Origin: an uncultured Clostridia bacterium
GTDB lineage: Bacteria > Bacillota > Clostridia > Christensenellales > Aristaeellaceae
Assembly (NCBI GenBank): GCA_934675735.1
Contig: CAKURR010000004.1
Location: forward strand, 62,001 to 126,000
DNA: 64,000 nucleotides
Direction of reading: 5' to 3'
Positions 1 through 11,686 of this stretch are shown piece by piece. The translations under genes and the position numbers were made by a program. How positions within the stretch are numbered: position 1 is the first letter of the stretch; the number at the start of each line of letters is the position of its first letter. A model generated the notes under the pieces. The model saw nothing but the letters and a program-made list of their open reading frames with translations, did no database searches and had not been told where the DNA came from.

Positions 1-1
1 G

Positions 2-583
2 AACCGCGACGAGCTGGAGCGCGCGCTCGACGTGGCGGCTTCCTATGACCGCCGCATCCTCGTCGAAGTGGGCGTGGTGCATCCGGTGGAAATCAACTGC
101 GCGGCACTGGGCTACGGCGAGGACGTGCGCGCTTCCGTCTGCGAAATGCCCGTGCCGAGCAGCAACGACACGTTCTTGGATTTCTGGCAGAAGTATCTGC
201 GCAACGCGAACACCAAGGGTGAGGACAGCCGCGGCATGAAATCCCTGAGCCGCGTCGTGCCTGCACCCATCGGCGACGAGCTGACGAAGCGCATTCAGAC
301 GATGACCTGCGACATCTTCAAGCTGCTGGACTGCTGCGGTACCGTGCGCGTGGATTTCATCCTCGACCAGAACGACATGCTCTTTGTCAACGAACCGAAC
401 ACGATTCCCGGCTCGCTGGCGTTCTACCTGTGGAAGGCGTGCGGCCTTGATTTTCCCAAGCTCATCGAAAAGATGGTGGAGGATGCGCTGCGCGCGCACG
501 CGGATAAGAACAGCAGCGTGTTTGCCTATGATTCCAGCATCCTCAAAAAGGTTGCGGCGGGCACAAAGGGCAGTAAACGTTAA
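2..583 (+). CDS. D-alanine--D-alanine ligase family protein, C-terminal part (5' end outside window)
   Basis: This is the C-terminal 193 residues of an ATP-grasp ligase; the frame is open to the left edge, so the true start lies outside the window. The stretch VNEPNTIPGSLAFYLW corresponds to the metal- and phosphate-binding NE-N-x-x-PG segment of D-Ala-D-Ala ligases, and VHPVEINCAALG fits the central part of the ATP-grasp fold. D-Ala-D-Ala ligases make the dipeptide terminus of the peptidoglycan precursor in the cytoplasm. Whether the second substrate is D-Ala, D-Ser or D-Lac cannot be judged without the N-terminal half. The gene converges with the LUD gene downstream. Confidence 0.8.
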   Translation, partial: NRDELERALDVAASYDRRILVEVGVVHPVEINCAALGYGEDVRASVCEMPVPSSNDTFLDFWQKYLRNANTKGEDSRGMKSLSRVVPAPIGDELTKRIQTMTCDIFKLLDCCGTVRVDFILDQNDMLFVNEPNTIPGSLAFYLWKACGLDFPKLIEKMVEDALRAHADKNSSVFAYDSSILKKVAAGTKGSKR

Positions 584-619
584 AAAATGAGGCAGAAACG
601 TAGAAACGGTTCTGCCTCA
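582..619 (-). terminator. Intrinsic terminator of the LUD-domain gene
   Basis: A perfect 10-bp stem (TGAGGCAGAA at 588-597 with TTCTGCCTCA at 610-619) is followed on the minus strand by six T residues. It sits at the end of the ddl-like gene and faces the convergent minus-strand gene. Confidence 0.7.
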
Positions 620-635
620 AAAGGATTTATCCGAT

Positions 636-719
636 TTTTATCTTCGCGGAGCGAAGATGGATGGGGTTTGGGGACTTGTCCCCAAGCGGGTTTGGGCGGC
701 AGCCCAACGTTTCCTATCG
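636..719. repeat. Modular palindromic repeat, partial copy 1
   Basis: Contains the CTTCGCGGAGCGAAG hairpin followed by two short hairpins of the GGGG-loop-CCCC type (GGGGACTTGTCCCC and GGGCGGCAGCCC) and the AACGTT edge. It is a partial copy of the family described under findings and abuts the 3' end of the LUD gene. Confidence 0.7.
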
Positions 720-1334
720 TCAGTACCCCAAATCTTCGTTGATGAGCACGACCTGCGTGCGCTTGCTGCCGGGGGCGCGCTCAAAGGCCACGGTGATATT
801 GCACATGGTATCCGTGCACTTGGCGGGGTTGCAGTGCCCCGTCTCGACGCACGGTGAATGGAGATGCTGGCGGCGCGCATTCTGCGGGCAGGCGACTTCC
901 TTGATGCGTTTAACCGCCTGAGCGTAGCCGCCCGAAACGATTTTGTTGCGCCCGATGAGCACATACACCGTGCCCGGGCCGTAACACATCGCGCCGACAC
1001 GGTTGCCGTTGCCGTCAATCTGCACCATCAGGCCGTCCTCGGTGACGGCATTGGCGGAACAGACGTACAGCGGCGCGTTCATCGCCTCGTGCAGCAGCGC
1101 GGGGCGCTCGGGCTTGGGCGTCTCCCAGTGCCAGAGCACCTTGTGGCCGTGCGCGCGGAGCAGCGTTTCAAGCCCCATCTGTTTGGCGGTCATGCAGCCG
1201 CCGAAACCGACGGTCTCCCCGTCGGGCATATCCGAAAGCAGATAATCCGCCGCATCCTTCGCGGTTTCGCAAATCACAACCTCAAACCCGCGTCGGCGCA
1301 GCGCGGCGGCGGTCTTTTCAAGCTTTTCCATCAT
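720..1334 (-). CDS. LUD-domain (LutC/YkgG-like) protein with C-terminal cysteine cluster
   Basis: A 204-residue cytoplasmic protein of the LUD (DUF162) family, some members of which belong to lactate-utilisation complexes. The glycine-rich stretch GFGGCMTAKQMGL and the segment GPGTVYVLIGRNKIV are typical of the family. The C-terminal part holds CVETGHCNPAKCTDTMC, four cysteines that could bind an Fe-S cluster or zinc. Two adjacent ATG codons occur at 1334 and 1331; the first is preceded by GGGAGG at a suitable distance. No lutA or lutB partner is adjacent, so the metabolic role is open. Stand-alone LUD proteins are common in Clostridia. Confidence 0.75.
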   Translation of the reverse strand: MMEKLEKTAAALRRRGFEVVICETAKDAADYLLSDMPDGETVGFGGCMTAKQMGLETLLRAHGHKVLWHWETPKPERPALLHEAMNAPLYVCSANAVTEDGLMVQIDGNGNRVGAMCYGPGTVYVLIGRNKIVSGGYAQAVKRIKEVACPQNARRQHLHSPCVETGHCNPAKCTDTMCNITVAFERAPGSKRTQVVLINEDLGY

Positions 1335-1433
1335 GATGCAGATTCCTCCCTGTCGCTTGGATGATTTCATTATACCAGCTCGGCGGGCGGGAGAAAAGGG
1401 CATAGCGAAAAAAGAAACGGAGGCGGAGCGGCC

Positions 1434-2363
1434 TTGCTGGATGAATGGATGGAACAAAAGGTGGACGAGGCCTGTGAAGTCGTTCCGGCCTATGTCAACC
1501 CGCGCAAAATTCGGCTGGCCAGCTCGCATGTCGGCTGGCGGCTGTATCTCTACGGAAGCAGCATCCGGCGCGCGGTGAGCGGCTTCTTCGTCCATATCCG
1601 TTCCGAACAGGATATGGATATCTTTCTGCGCGAAACGGCGGAGAAGAGTGACACGACGATTGCCCGCGTCAAACGGTTTCTGCGGGAAAAAGCGCGGCTG
1701 CTGGCCGTGCTCGACGATGCGGGCATGCGGCTTCGGTTCGCGGCGACGCTCTTCCTCTTCGGGCTGGCGGCGCTGGGCACGCTGGCCGTCGGCGGGCGGG
1801 AGATGGCGCTCTGCGCGCTTGCGGCCTGTCTGCTGCTGCTCTCGGCGGCGATGGAGCTGGGGTATGAGCCGATTTGCGCGGGCATTCGGCAGCGATATCT
1901 GTTTTCCGTCGTTCTGCGCATGCTGGCGCTGACCGCGCCGCTGGCGGATTACTTCGCCCGCTATCTGGCGGGGGGCGTGGCGAGCAACGTGGTGCTGCAA
2001 AGCGCGATGATTGTGACGCTGGGCACGCATCTGGCGCTGTTTTTTGCACTCATCTGCTTTAACCGAAGGCAGAGCCTGCTGCTGCGCGTGCTCAGCGGGC
2101 TGGCGGGCGTGCTGCCCGCGATGACAGCCGCGGCGGCGGCGGCGCTGGCTGTGGCGAGCCTGGCTAAACCGATGGGGCTGGCGGCTGCGGCGGTTGTGCG
2201 CGCGGCGGGCGCGGTCGGGGCGTTTCTGGGCGACAGGCTCATCGCCGTGAGCGCGCTGGGCGGCATACGGCTGAAATATGAAAGCGTGTGGGAAGGGCTG
2301 CTGCTGTGCGGCGGGCTGACCCTGATGATTGTCGGCGCGTGGCTGACGGCTGCGCCGATTTGA
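1434..2363 (+). CDS. Hypothetical multi-pass membrane protein
   Basis: This 309-residue protein is not recognised. The first 100 residues are soluble and mixed-charge. The rest consists of about seven or eight hydrophobic segments, including Ala/Leu-rich runs near residues 103-145, 158-225 and 226-300. The start is TTG at 1434, preceded by GGAGGCGGAG at 1420-1429. It ends 23 bases before lepA and is probably cotranscribed with it. The position upstream of lepA is often occupied by sporulation or membrane genes, but nothing in the sequence proves such a role. Confidence 0.6.
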   Translation: MLDEWMEQKVDEACEVVPAYVNPRKIRLASSHVGWRLYLYGSSIRRAVSGFFVHIRSEQDMDIFLRETAEKSDTTIARVKRFLREKARLLAVLDDAGMRLRFAATLFLFGLAALGTLAVGGREMALCALAACLLLLSAAMELGYEPICAGIRQRYLFSVVLRMLALTAPLADYFARYLAGGVASNVVLQSAMIVTLGTHLALFFALICFNRRQSLLLRVLSGLAGVLPAMTAAAAAALAVASLAKPMGLAAAAVVRAAGAVGAFLGDRLIAVSALGGIRLKYESVWEGLLLCGGLTLMIVGAWLTAAPI

Positions 2364-2386
2364 ACCGAAACGGAGGAAAAACGACT

Positions 2387-4186
<1,800 letters not shown>

Positions 4187-4192
4187 CGGGGA

Positions 4193-4393
4193 CGAGGGGG
4201 AACGTTGAGGGCGCTGCCCTCAAACTCCTGCCAAGAACCTTAGGTTCTTGGATTTCCCATATCATTTATCGCTTTGCGATAAATGGATGAAAAGATGTGG
4301 GCTGTAAGCGCGAAGCGAAGAGGGGAGTCTGAGGGCTTAAAGCCCTCAGGCAGGTCGGGGCGGCAGCCCCGAAAGAAGCCCCGAAAGGAGGCG
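4193..4393. repeat. Modular palindromic repeat, copy 2 (full composite)
   Basis: Hairpin modules in order are GAGGGCGCTGCCCTC (4207-4221), a 21-bp palindrome starting CCAAGAACCT (4231-4251), TTTATCGC-TTT-GCGATAAA (4265-4283), GAGGGCTTAAAGCCCTC (4331-4347) and GGGGCGGCAGCCCC (4358-4371). The whole has a roughly mirror-image layout. It lies between lepA and the HD-GYP gene. Confidence 0.85.
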
Positions 4394-4398
4394 GACAG

Positions 4399-6306
4399 AT
4401 GCAGGAGTATATTGAGCGAAGCAGGCAAATCCGCAGGCTGTCCATGCCTCCGGAAAGCAAAGAACATTTCTACGGCCAGTTTCGCGTCAACTTTTTGCAG
4501 ATTCGCGAGTTGTTTGCCGAAAACAAAACCTATCTGGATGAAGAGGTCTTTGCCCCGCTGGCGGATATCGATTTGCTCAGCGAGGAAAAGGCACAGGAGC
4601 TGCTGGAGCTTTCCGACCATCTGGCCTACACCGAAACGCTGGAAATGGTCGATGTGCGGCTGGCATTTTATATTGTCAACGCGCTCGAGCCGTATTACAA
4701 AAAGCGCGGTGACAGGGTGAAATACATCCACACCCTGTTCCGGCAGGAGATGCTGGCCTACAACGTCGGGCAGATTTTTGACCGCGGGCGGCTGACCGAT
4801 GCGCTGGCGGGTACGTATCGCGCTTGCATCATTACGTGCGCGGAAAAGGCGGCAAGGGATCTGGATGACATCGAGGGCTTCGCCGCGCTGCCCGAAGCGG
4901 CGCGGAGCGAGCTGCTGAGCATCGACCTCTTCCGCGCGACGGGGTATGAGCGGCCCTATTACGACAAGAAAATGATTCTCAAGCAGATTTATTCCTATCA
5001 GGCGCACATCCGCCGCCTGCTCAATCCCGCGCTGCGGCGGGCCGCGCCCGAACAGAATTGGGATAAGCTGCTCTATTCTGCCTATACCTATCAGATGGAC
5101 GTGCAGGAGTTTCTGGACTGGCACAAGACGCCGGATTACATTCTGCGCATGCTCGACGAGGCGGGCGATCAGGCGCTGGCGCTGATGGAAAAGAACGGAA
5201 GCACCAGACAGCGCGACCCGAGCGCGGTGCTCTCCGGCAAAAAGGCCATCGGCTTTTACCGCGGCACGACCGGCTTTGAAGAGATGGTCAAAAAATATGC
5301 CGACTGGGCGAGCGAGGCCGACCCGAACGCCTATGACCAGCTGAACATGAGCGCCAACGTGATGCCCATCGTCTTTGTGCAGGGGCTTTGCCGCGAGCAT
5401 CCCGAAAAAATCGATAGCTGCCGCGAATTTTTGAAGCAGAGTCAGCAAAAGACATTTGATTACATCCGCCGTTCGCGGGACAAGGGCGCGTATAACACGA
5501 TGCAGCGGTTCATCGGCTACATGATGGATTATTACATCGAGCTGGAGGACGGCATCCCGTTCAAGCGGTTCTTTGAAAACCTGATGGTGGCCACACAGCC
5601 GACGCTGACGATTCACTGTTCGATGGTGGCGGAGATTTCGGGCTGCATGCTCGATACGCTGCTCGAGAGCAGGCCGGAGCTGCTTATCGGCGTGTGCGGC
5701 TGCAAGACGCTTTCGGGCGTTCGGACGCATGCGGACGAGATTCGCGGCTATCTGCGCGAATGCTGCATCCTGCACGACACGGGCAAGCTGTTCTTTCTGG
5801 ATACCATCAACCTGTTCAACCGCACGCTGGCCGACGACGAGTTTGCGCTGATTCGCCTGCACGCGCAGATGGGTTACGAGATTCTGCACAAGCGCAAATC
5901 GACGCGGCGCTATGCCAAAGCGGCGCTGTATCACCACAGGTGGTACAACGAAGAAGGCGGCTATCCGAAAGATGTTTCATATAAGGGAGAGCCGAACGCG
6001 ATTCTCTATCAGATTTTGACGTGTGCGGACTGCATCGACGCGGCGACGGACTCCGTGGGCCGCGCATACAGCAGGGGCAAGACGTTTGACGAGATGATGG
6101 CGGATTTACAGGTGAACAGCGGGCGGATGTTCAACCCCGATTTGGTTGCGCTGTTTGGGGACGCGGGGCTGCGGCGACAGGTGGAGAGCTTACTGCGCTT
6201 TGAGCGCGAGCGGCTTTACAACGTGGTCTTTGCGCACGAAGGCCCGATAGGCGGAGTGATCAGGGGAACGGTTGGGACTGCGTCCCAAACCCTGCCAAGA
6301 ACCTGA
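4399..6306 (+). CDS. HD-GYP domain protein with long N-terminal helical region
   Basis: This protein has 635 residues. The first 400 are helical and carry no recognised domain. The C-terminal 230 form an HD-GYP phosphodiesterase-like domain: His406, the His459-Asp460 pair in HDTGK, HAQMGYEIL, then His512-His513 and GGYP ending at residue 523. HD-GYP domains usually hydrolyse cyclic di-GMP or related dinucleotides with bound metal. No signal peptide or membrane segment is seen. AAAGGAGG precedes the ATG. The last 15 or so residues are encoded by a copy of the palindromic repeat, so the native C-terminus was probably lost or replaced. The gene interrupts the usual lepA-hemW neighbourhood. Confidence 0.8.
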   Translation: MQEYIERSRQIRRLSMPPESKEHFYGQFRVNFLQIRELFAENKTYLDEEVFAPLADIDLLSEEKAQELLELSDHLAYTETLEMVDVRLAFYIVNALEPYYKKRGDRVKYIHTLFRQEMLAYNVGQIFDRGRLTDALAGTYRACIITCAEKAARDLDDIEGFAALPEAARSELLSIDLFRATGYERPYYDKKMILKQIYSYQAHIRRLLNPALRRAAPEQNWDKLLYSAYTYQMDVQEFLDWHKTPDYILRMLDEAGDQALALMEKNGSTRQRDPSAVLSGKKAIGFYRGTTGFEEMVKKYADWASEADPNAYDQLNMSANVMPIVFVQGLCREHPEKIDSCREFLKQSQQKTFDYIRRSRDKGAYNTMQRFIGYMMDYYIELEDGIPFKRFFENLMVATQPTLTIHCSMVAEISGCMLDTLLESRPELLIGVCGCKTLSGVRTHADEIRGYLRECCILHDTGKLFFLDTINLFNRTLADDEFALIRLHAQMGYEILHKRKSTRRYAKAALYHHRWYNEEGGYPKDVSYKGEPNAILYQILTCADCIDAATDSVGRAYSRGKTFDEMMADLQVNSGRMFNPDLVALFGDAGLRRQVESLLRFERERLYNVVFAHEGPIGGVIRGTVGTASQTLPRT

Positions 6307-6465
6307 GGTTCTTGGATTTCCCATGTTGTATCGCTGCGCGATACAAAGGGAAAGGACGATCCATTTTCGTTTTTATTTGTTTTATCGCAGCGCGATAAAA
6401 CAGAGCGGGAAGCCCCGAAACCTCAGGTTTCGGGCGGGGTTTGGGGCAGAGCCCCAAAAAGGAAA
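6263..6465. repeat. Modular palindromic repeat, copy 3 (overlaps end of HD-GYP gene)
   Basis: Modules are GGGACTGCGTCCC, the palindrome around AAGAACCTGAGGTTCTT, TTGTATCGC...GCGATACAA, TTTTATCGC...GCGATAAAA, CGAAACCTCAGGTTTCG and GGGGCAGAGCCCC. The first modules are in frame with the HD-GYP gene, which stops at 6306 just after the first palindrome begins. Confidence 0.85.
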
Positions 6466-6475
6466 AAAGGAAAGC

Positions 6476-7600
6476 ATGGAACCGATTGCTGTTTATGTGC
6501 ATGTCCCGATGTGCGTGAAAAAGTGCGCGTACTGCGATTTTGCGTCGTATTGCGGACGGATGAATCAAAGGGATGCGTATACCGAGGCCGTCTGCCGCGA
6601 AATGCGTGAGCAGGCGGCCTTTTTCGGTATGCGTAAAGTGAATACCGTGTTCTTCGGCGGGGGAACGCCCACGCTGATGACGGGCGCGCAAATCGGGCGC
6701 ATGATGGACGCCTTGCGCGCAAGTTTTGATTTGGCGGCAGACGCGGAAGTGACCATGGAGGGCAACCCCGGCACGCTGACGCTGGAAAACATGGAAGCCT
6801 ATCGCAAAGCGGGCGTGAATCGGCTGTCGCTGGGCGTGCAGAGTTTGGATGACGGGCTGCTGCAAGGCATCGGGCGCATCCACACGAGCGAACAGGCGCG
6901 GCAGGCCGTGCGGATGGCGCGGGACGCAGGCTTTGACAACCTGAACCTGGATTTGATGCTGGGCCTGCCGGGACAGAAGCCCGCACAGTGGGAAAGGACG
7001 CTCGGCGAGGCGATTGCGCTCGGGCCGGAACACCTGAGCTGTTACAGCCTGATTCTGGAGGAGGGTACGCCGCTTTTTGAGCAGGCCGAAGCAGGCGCGT
7101 GCGCGCCGCTGCCGGACGAGGACGCGCTCTGCGAGATGGACGACATCACCGAACGGCTGACGAAGGCGGGCGGCTATGCGCGATACGAAGTATCCAACTA
7201 CGCCAAAGCGGGAAAAATGTGTCGGCACAACATCGTCTATTGGGAATGCCTGCCGTATCTGGGCGTGGGCTGCGCGGCGCATAGCGACATGGACGGGAAA
7301 CGCTTCTATAACACGGCAGACTTCGACGCGTATCTAAACCATGCGCCCGCCGACACGGAGGACGCGGGCGGACGGATGTTTGAGCGGATGATGATGGGCC
7401 TGCGGATGATTCGCGGCGTGGACGAGGCGCGCTTTGCCCGCGACTTTGGCCGAACGCCGGAAGACGTGTGGAAGAAGAGCCTGCCCAAACTGATGCGTGA
7501 AGGGATGCTCGCGCGGGCGGACGGGCGGCTTTGCCTGACGGTACGGGGCATGCAGGTGATGAACGCCGTGCTGGTGGAGATGATGGAGGAGGAGGGGTGA
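6476..7600 (+). CDS. hemW: HemW, radical SAM heme chaperone family protein
   Basis: A 374-residue radical SAM protein. The cluster motif is Cys13-x3-Cys17-x2-Cys20 followed by Asp-Phe; a Phe where true HemN has a fourth Cys is the hallmark of HemW. VFFGGGTPT follows near residue 60. HemW binds heme and is thought to insert it into respiratory proteins; older annotations call it oxygen-independent coproporphyrinogen oxidase. ATG at 6476 is chosen because it begins the conserved domain and follows AAAAAGGAAAGC. The longer upstream frame only reads through the repeat. hrcA follows. Confidence 0.93.
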   Translation: MEPIAVYVHVPMCVKKCAYCDFASYCGRMNQRDAYTEAVCREMREQAAFFGMRKVNTVFFGGGTPTLMTGAQIGRMMDALRASFDLAADAEVTMEGNPGTLTLENMEAYRKAGVNRLSLGVQSLDDGLLQGIGRIHTSEQARQAVRMARDAGFDNLNLDLMLGLPGQKPAQWERTLGEAIALGPEHLSCYSLILEEGTPLFEQAEAGACAPLPDEDALCEMDDITERLTKAGGYARYEVSNYAKAGKMCRHNIVYWECLPYLGVGCAAHSDMDGKRFYNTADFDAYLNHAPADTEDAGGRMFERMMMGLRMIRGVDEARFARDFGRTPEDVWKKSLPKLMREGMLARADGRLCLTVRGMQVMNAVLVEMMEEEG

Positions 7601-7870
7601 ACGCCTTTCGTCTGCCTTCGGCATCCACCTCCCCCAAAGAGGGCTTTTGATTCGTTACTTATGCCAAAAGGCTCCTGCCTTGAGGGCGCAGAGCTTGCCG
7701 CTCGCTGTGCGGGAGACAGGCAAGCGGAATGCCGAAGGTCTGTCAGCGAAGCTGACTGAAGGAGTTCGAGGGGTTTCAAAGATACATTTTCCCGCCCCAA
7801 ACCTGCATGGAGAAGCCCAAATGTCGCGGGCGCCGCTCGTGCGTTCGAACAAAGGACAGGAAAAGTCAAA
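7601..7870. repeat. Intergenic region with a second, decayed inverted-repeat type
   Basis: No gene is supported here. The region starts with GCCTTCGGCATCCACCTCCC and later holds the rough complement GGAATGCCGAAGG, together with CCTGCCTTGAGGG and a run of short complementary blocks (GCTTGCCGC/GGCAAGC, GTCAGC/GCTGAC). It looks like a degraded palindromic intergenic element unlike the main family. Confidence 0.45.
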
Positions 7871-7898
7871 TTTCCCGAAAAAAGTTATGAGAAGGGTG

Positions 7899-7965
7899 TT
7901 GACAAAAACGGCTAAGCGTGGTATCTTTATCACGCTGATTAGCACTCGAACCGCTTGAGTGCTAA
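7899..7965 (+). promoter_or_regulatory. hrcA operon promoter with CIRCE operator
   Basis: TTGACA at 7899-7904 and TATCTT at 7922-7927 are 17 bases apart. A perfect CIRCE element follows: TTAGCACTC (7939-7947), a 9-base spacer, and GAGTGCTAA (7957-7965). CIRCE is the binding site of HrcA, so the operon should be autorepressed and induced on heat shock. Confidence 0.95.
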
Positions 7966-7998
7966 CAACAGCGAACAGCCGAAAGGAGGAAAGCGGGC

Positions 7999-9054
7999 AT
8001 GGATCTCATTGATCGTAAGTATCGCATTTTGCAGGCGATCATTGACGACTACATCATGACCGCGCTGCCGGTCGGCTCCCGAACGATTTCCCGAAAATAT
8101 GAACAGAAGCTCTCTTCGGCCACCATCCGCAACGAGATGAGCGACTTGGAGGAGCTTGGCTATCTCGATTCCCCGCACACGTCGGCGGGGCGAATTCCAT
8201 CCTATAAAGCGTATCGGCTTTATGTGGACAGGATGATTCACCCGATGCCGCTCAGCGAGGAAGAAACCGCGTTCATCAAAAGCTGCTTCGACCACCGCAT
8301 CAATCAGGTGGAAGAGCTGAGCGCGCGAATCGCGAAAGCGCTTTCGAGCATGACGCACTACACCACCGCCGTGATGACCCGCGCGCCGCGAGAGGAACAG
8401 GTTTTCAGCCATTTGCAGCTGGTGCCTGTTTCCGACAGGCGGCTGCTGCTGGTGATTGTGACGCGAAGCGGTGCGGTGCGGCAGACGGTTATCGACACCG
8501 ACAAGCCGATTGCGCCGGACGCGCTCTACACCGTGTCGCAAATCATCTCCAAAGAGCTGGAGGGATGCGCGATGGAGCGGCTGCCGGCCGAACTTGCCCG
8601 ACTGGCCGCAGGCCGAGACGGCGAGATGCGCGAGCTGCTGGGGCTTCTGGCCGCTCAGCCGCCCGAAAAGGACGGCGGGGTCGGTTCGCTGGTGGTCGGC
8701 GGGCGCTCGAATCTGCTGAGTTTTCCGGAATATTCCGATGTGGACAAAGCGAAAGAGCTGCTCAGCGTGCTTGAAACGCGGGAAAAGGTCGTCTCCCTTC
8801 TCTCCCATCAGGGAGAGATGGAAATCTCCGTTCGTATCGGCCCGGAAACGGGACTGGAAGAAACGAAGGACTGCTCCATCGTCACGGCGAGTTACCGCCT
8901 GAGCGACGGAACGGTCAACACGATCGGCCTGATTGGCCCGACCCGAATGCAGTATGGCAAAGTGCTTTCGGTGCTCGGCGAGGTCGGACGGTCGATTACG
9001 GAGCTGCTGGACGGGCAGAATGAAAGCCATGAAAAAGAAGAACAGGAAAAATAA
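7999..9054 (+). CDS. hrcA: Heat-inducible transcription repressor HrcA
   Basis: This 351-residue repressor binds CIRCE and holds the heat-shock operon off; GroEL is its usual co-regulator. The N-terminal winged-helix domain includes SATIRNEMSDLEELGYL near residue 41, followed by the family signature HTSAGRIPSYKAYRLYVD. The GAF-like core and dimerisation parts complete the usual length. AAAGGAGGAAAG precedes the ATG, and the CIRCE element is 33 bases upstream. It starts the hrcA-grpE-dnaK-dnaJ cluster. Confidence 0.97.
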   Translation: MDLIDRKYRILQAIIDDYIMTALPVGSRTISRKYEQKLSSATIRNEMSDLEELGYLDSPHTSAGRIPSYKAYRLYVDRMIHPMPLSEEETAFIKSCFDHRINQVEELSARIAKALSSMTHYTTAVMTRAPREEQVFSHLQLVPVSDRRLLLVIVTRSGAVRQTVIDTDKPIAPDALYTVSQIISKELEGCAMERLPAELARLAAGRDGEMRELLGLLAAQPPEKDGGVGSLVVGGRSNLLSFPEYSDVDKAKELLSVLETREKVVSLLSHQGEMEISVRIGPETGLEETKDCSIVTASYRLSDGTVNTIGLIGPTRMQYGKVLSVLGEVGRSITELLDGQNESHEKEEQEK

Positions 9055-9682
9055 GAGCCGGAAGGCGGCGGAGTCGTTCACCGAACGGATTGCCAAAGCC
9101 GCCGGAGGCTTTAAGGAAAGGGCGAAGAGCATGAACAGCGAAGAGAAGGCCGAACAGGCGCAGCAGCCTGAGCAGCCCGAAACCCGGCAGGCGCAGCCGG
9201 AAGGCGGCGAGACGGAGGTTGACGTGAAGGCTTTGCAGGCCGAGCTTGAAAAGGCAAAGGCGCAGAGCGACGAATACCTCGATTTGGCCCAGCGCAAGCA
9301 GGCCGAGTTCGCCAATTACCGCCGCCGCACCGAGGGCATCCGAGCGGAGGCTTTCGACGACGGACGGCGTGAGGCCATCGGCCAGCTGCTCCCGATTGTG
9401 GATAACCTCGAGCGGGCGCTGGCCGCGGCGGGCGAAGAGGAAAACGCCCTCAAGAGCGGCGTTGAAATGGTGCTTCGCCAGACGCGCGACGCGCTGACCA
9501 AGATGGGCGTTGAGGAAATCGACCCGCAGGGCCAGCCGTTCGACGCGGAGCTGATGAACGCCGTGATGCAGGGCACCGCCGAAGAGGGCGAGCCGGGCAC
9601 GGTGTGCATGGTTTTGCAGAAGGGCTATAAGCTCGGCGAGCGCGTGATTCGCCACGCGATGGTTAAGGTGGTTGCGGGCTGA
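9020..9682 (+). CDS. grpE: Nucleotide exchange factor GrpE
   Basis: GrpE releases ADP from DnaK. The N-terminal half is a charged, coiled-coil region, and the C-terminal beta domain holds QPFDAELMNAVMQ and the KGYKLGERVIRHAMVKV signature. The start is uncertain. ATG at 9020 or 9029 overlaps the hrcA end and leaves no gap, giving 220 or 217 residues with a Lys-rich head. ATG at 9131 gives 183 residues, begins MNSEEKAEQ like many GrpE proteins and has GGAAAGG upstream. The intervening codons look coding, so the longer form is given here. Confidence 0.93.
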   Translation: MKAMKKKNRKNKSRKAAESFTERIAKAAGGFKERAKSMNSEEKAEQAQQPEQPETRQAQPEGGETEVDVKALQAELEKAKAQSDEYLDLAQRKQAEFANYRRRTEGIRAEAFDDGRREAIGQLLPIVDNLERALAAAGEEENALKSGVEMVLRQTRDALTKMGVEEIDPQGQPFDAELMNAVMQGTAEEGEPGTVCMVLQKGYKLGERVIRHAMVKVVAG

Positions 9683-9706
9683 GTCCCGTTTCCCAATATA
9701 AATTGA

Positions 9707-11581
<1,875 letters not shown>

Positions 11582-11597
11582 ATCAAAAAGCGACATA

Positions 11598-11661
11598 AAC
11601 CCTTGAAATAAGCGCGCGGCCGCCGTCACTTTGTGGCGGCGGCATCGCGCGGTTAAGGGTT
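11598..11661 (+). other. Large stem-loop between dnaK and dnaJ
   Basis: AACCCTT (11598-11604) pairs with AAGGGTT (11655-11661). Inside, GCCGCC (11619-11624) pairs with GGCGGC (11635-11640), flanked by GC-rich blocks that can extend the stem. No T run follows, so it is more likely an mRNA-stability or processing structure than a terminator. Confidence 0.6.
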
Positions 11662-11686
11662 CGATGGAAGATAGGCGGTGATTGCT

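Noticed and set aside
7899..7965. Extra CIRCE element directly before dnaK
   Set aside because: The 9683-9751 gap was read for TTAGCACTC/GAGTGCTAA halves and holds none; only the hrcA copy exists.
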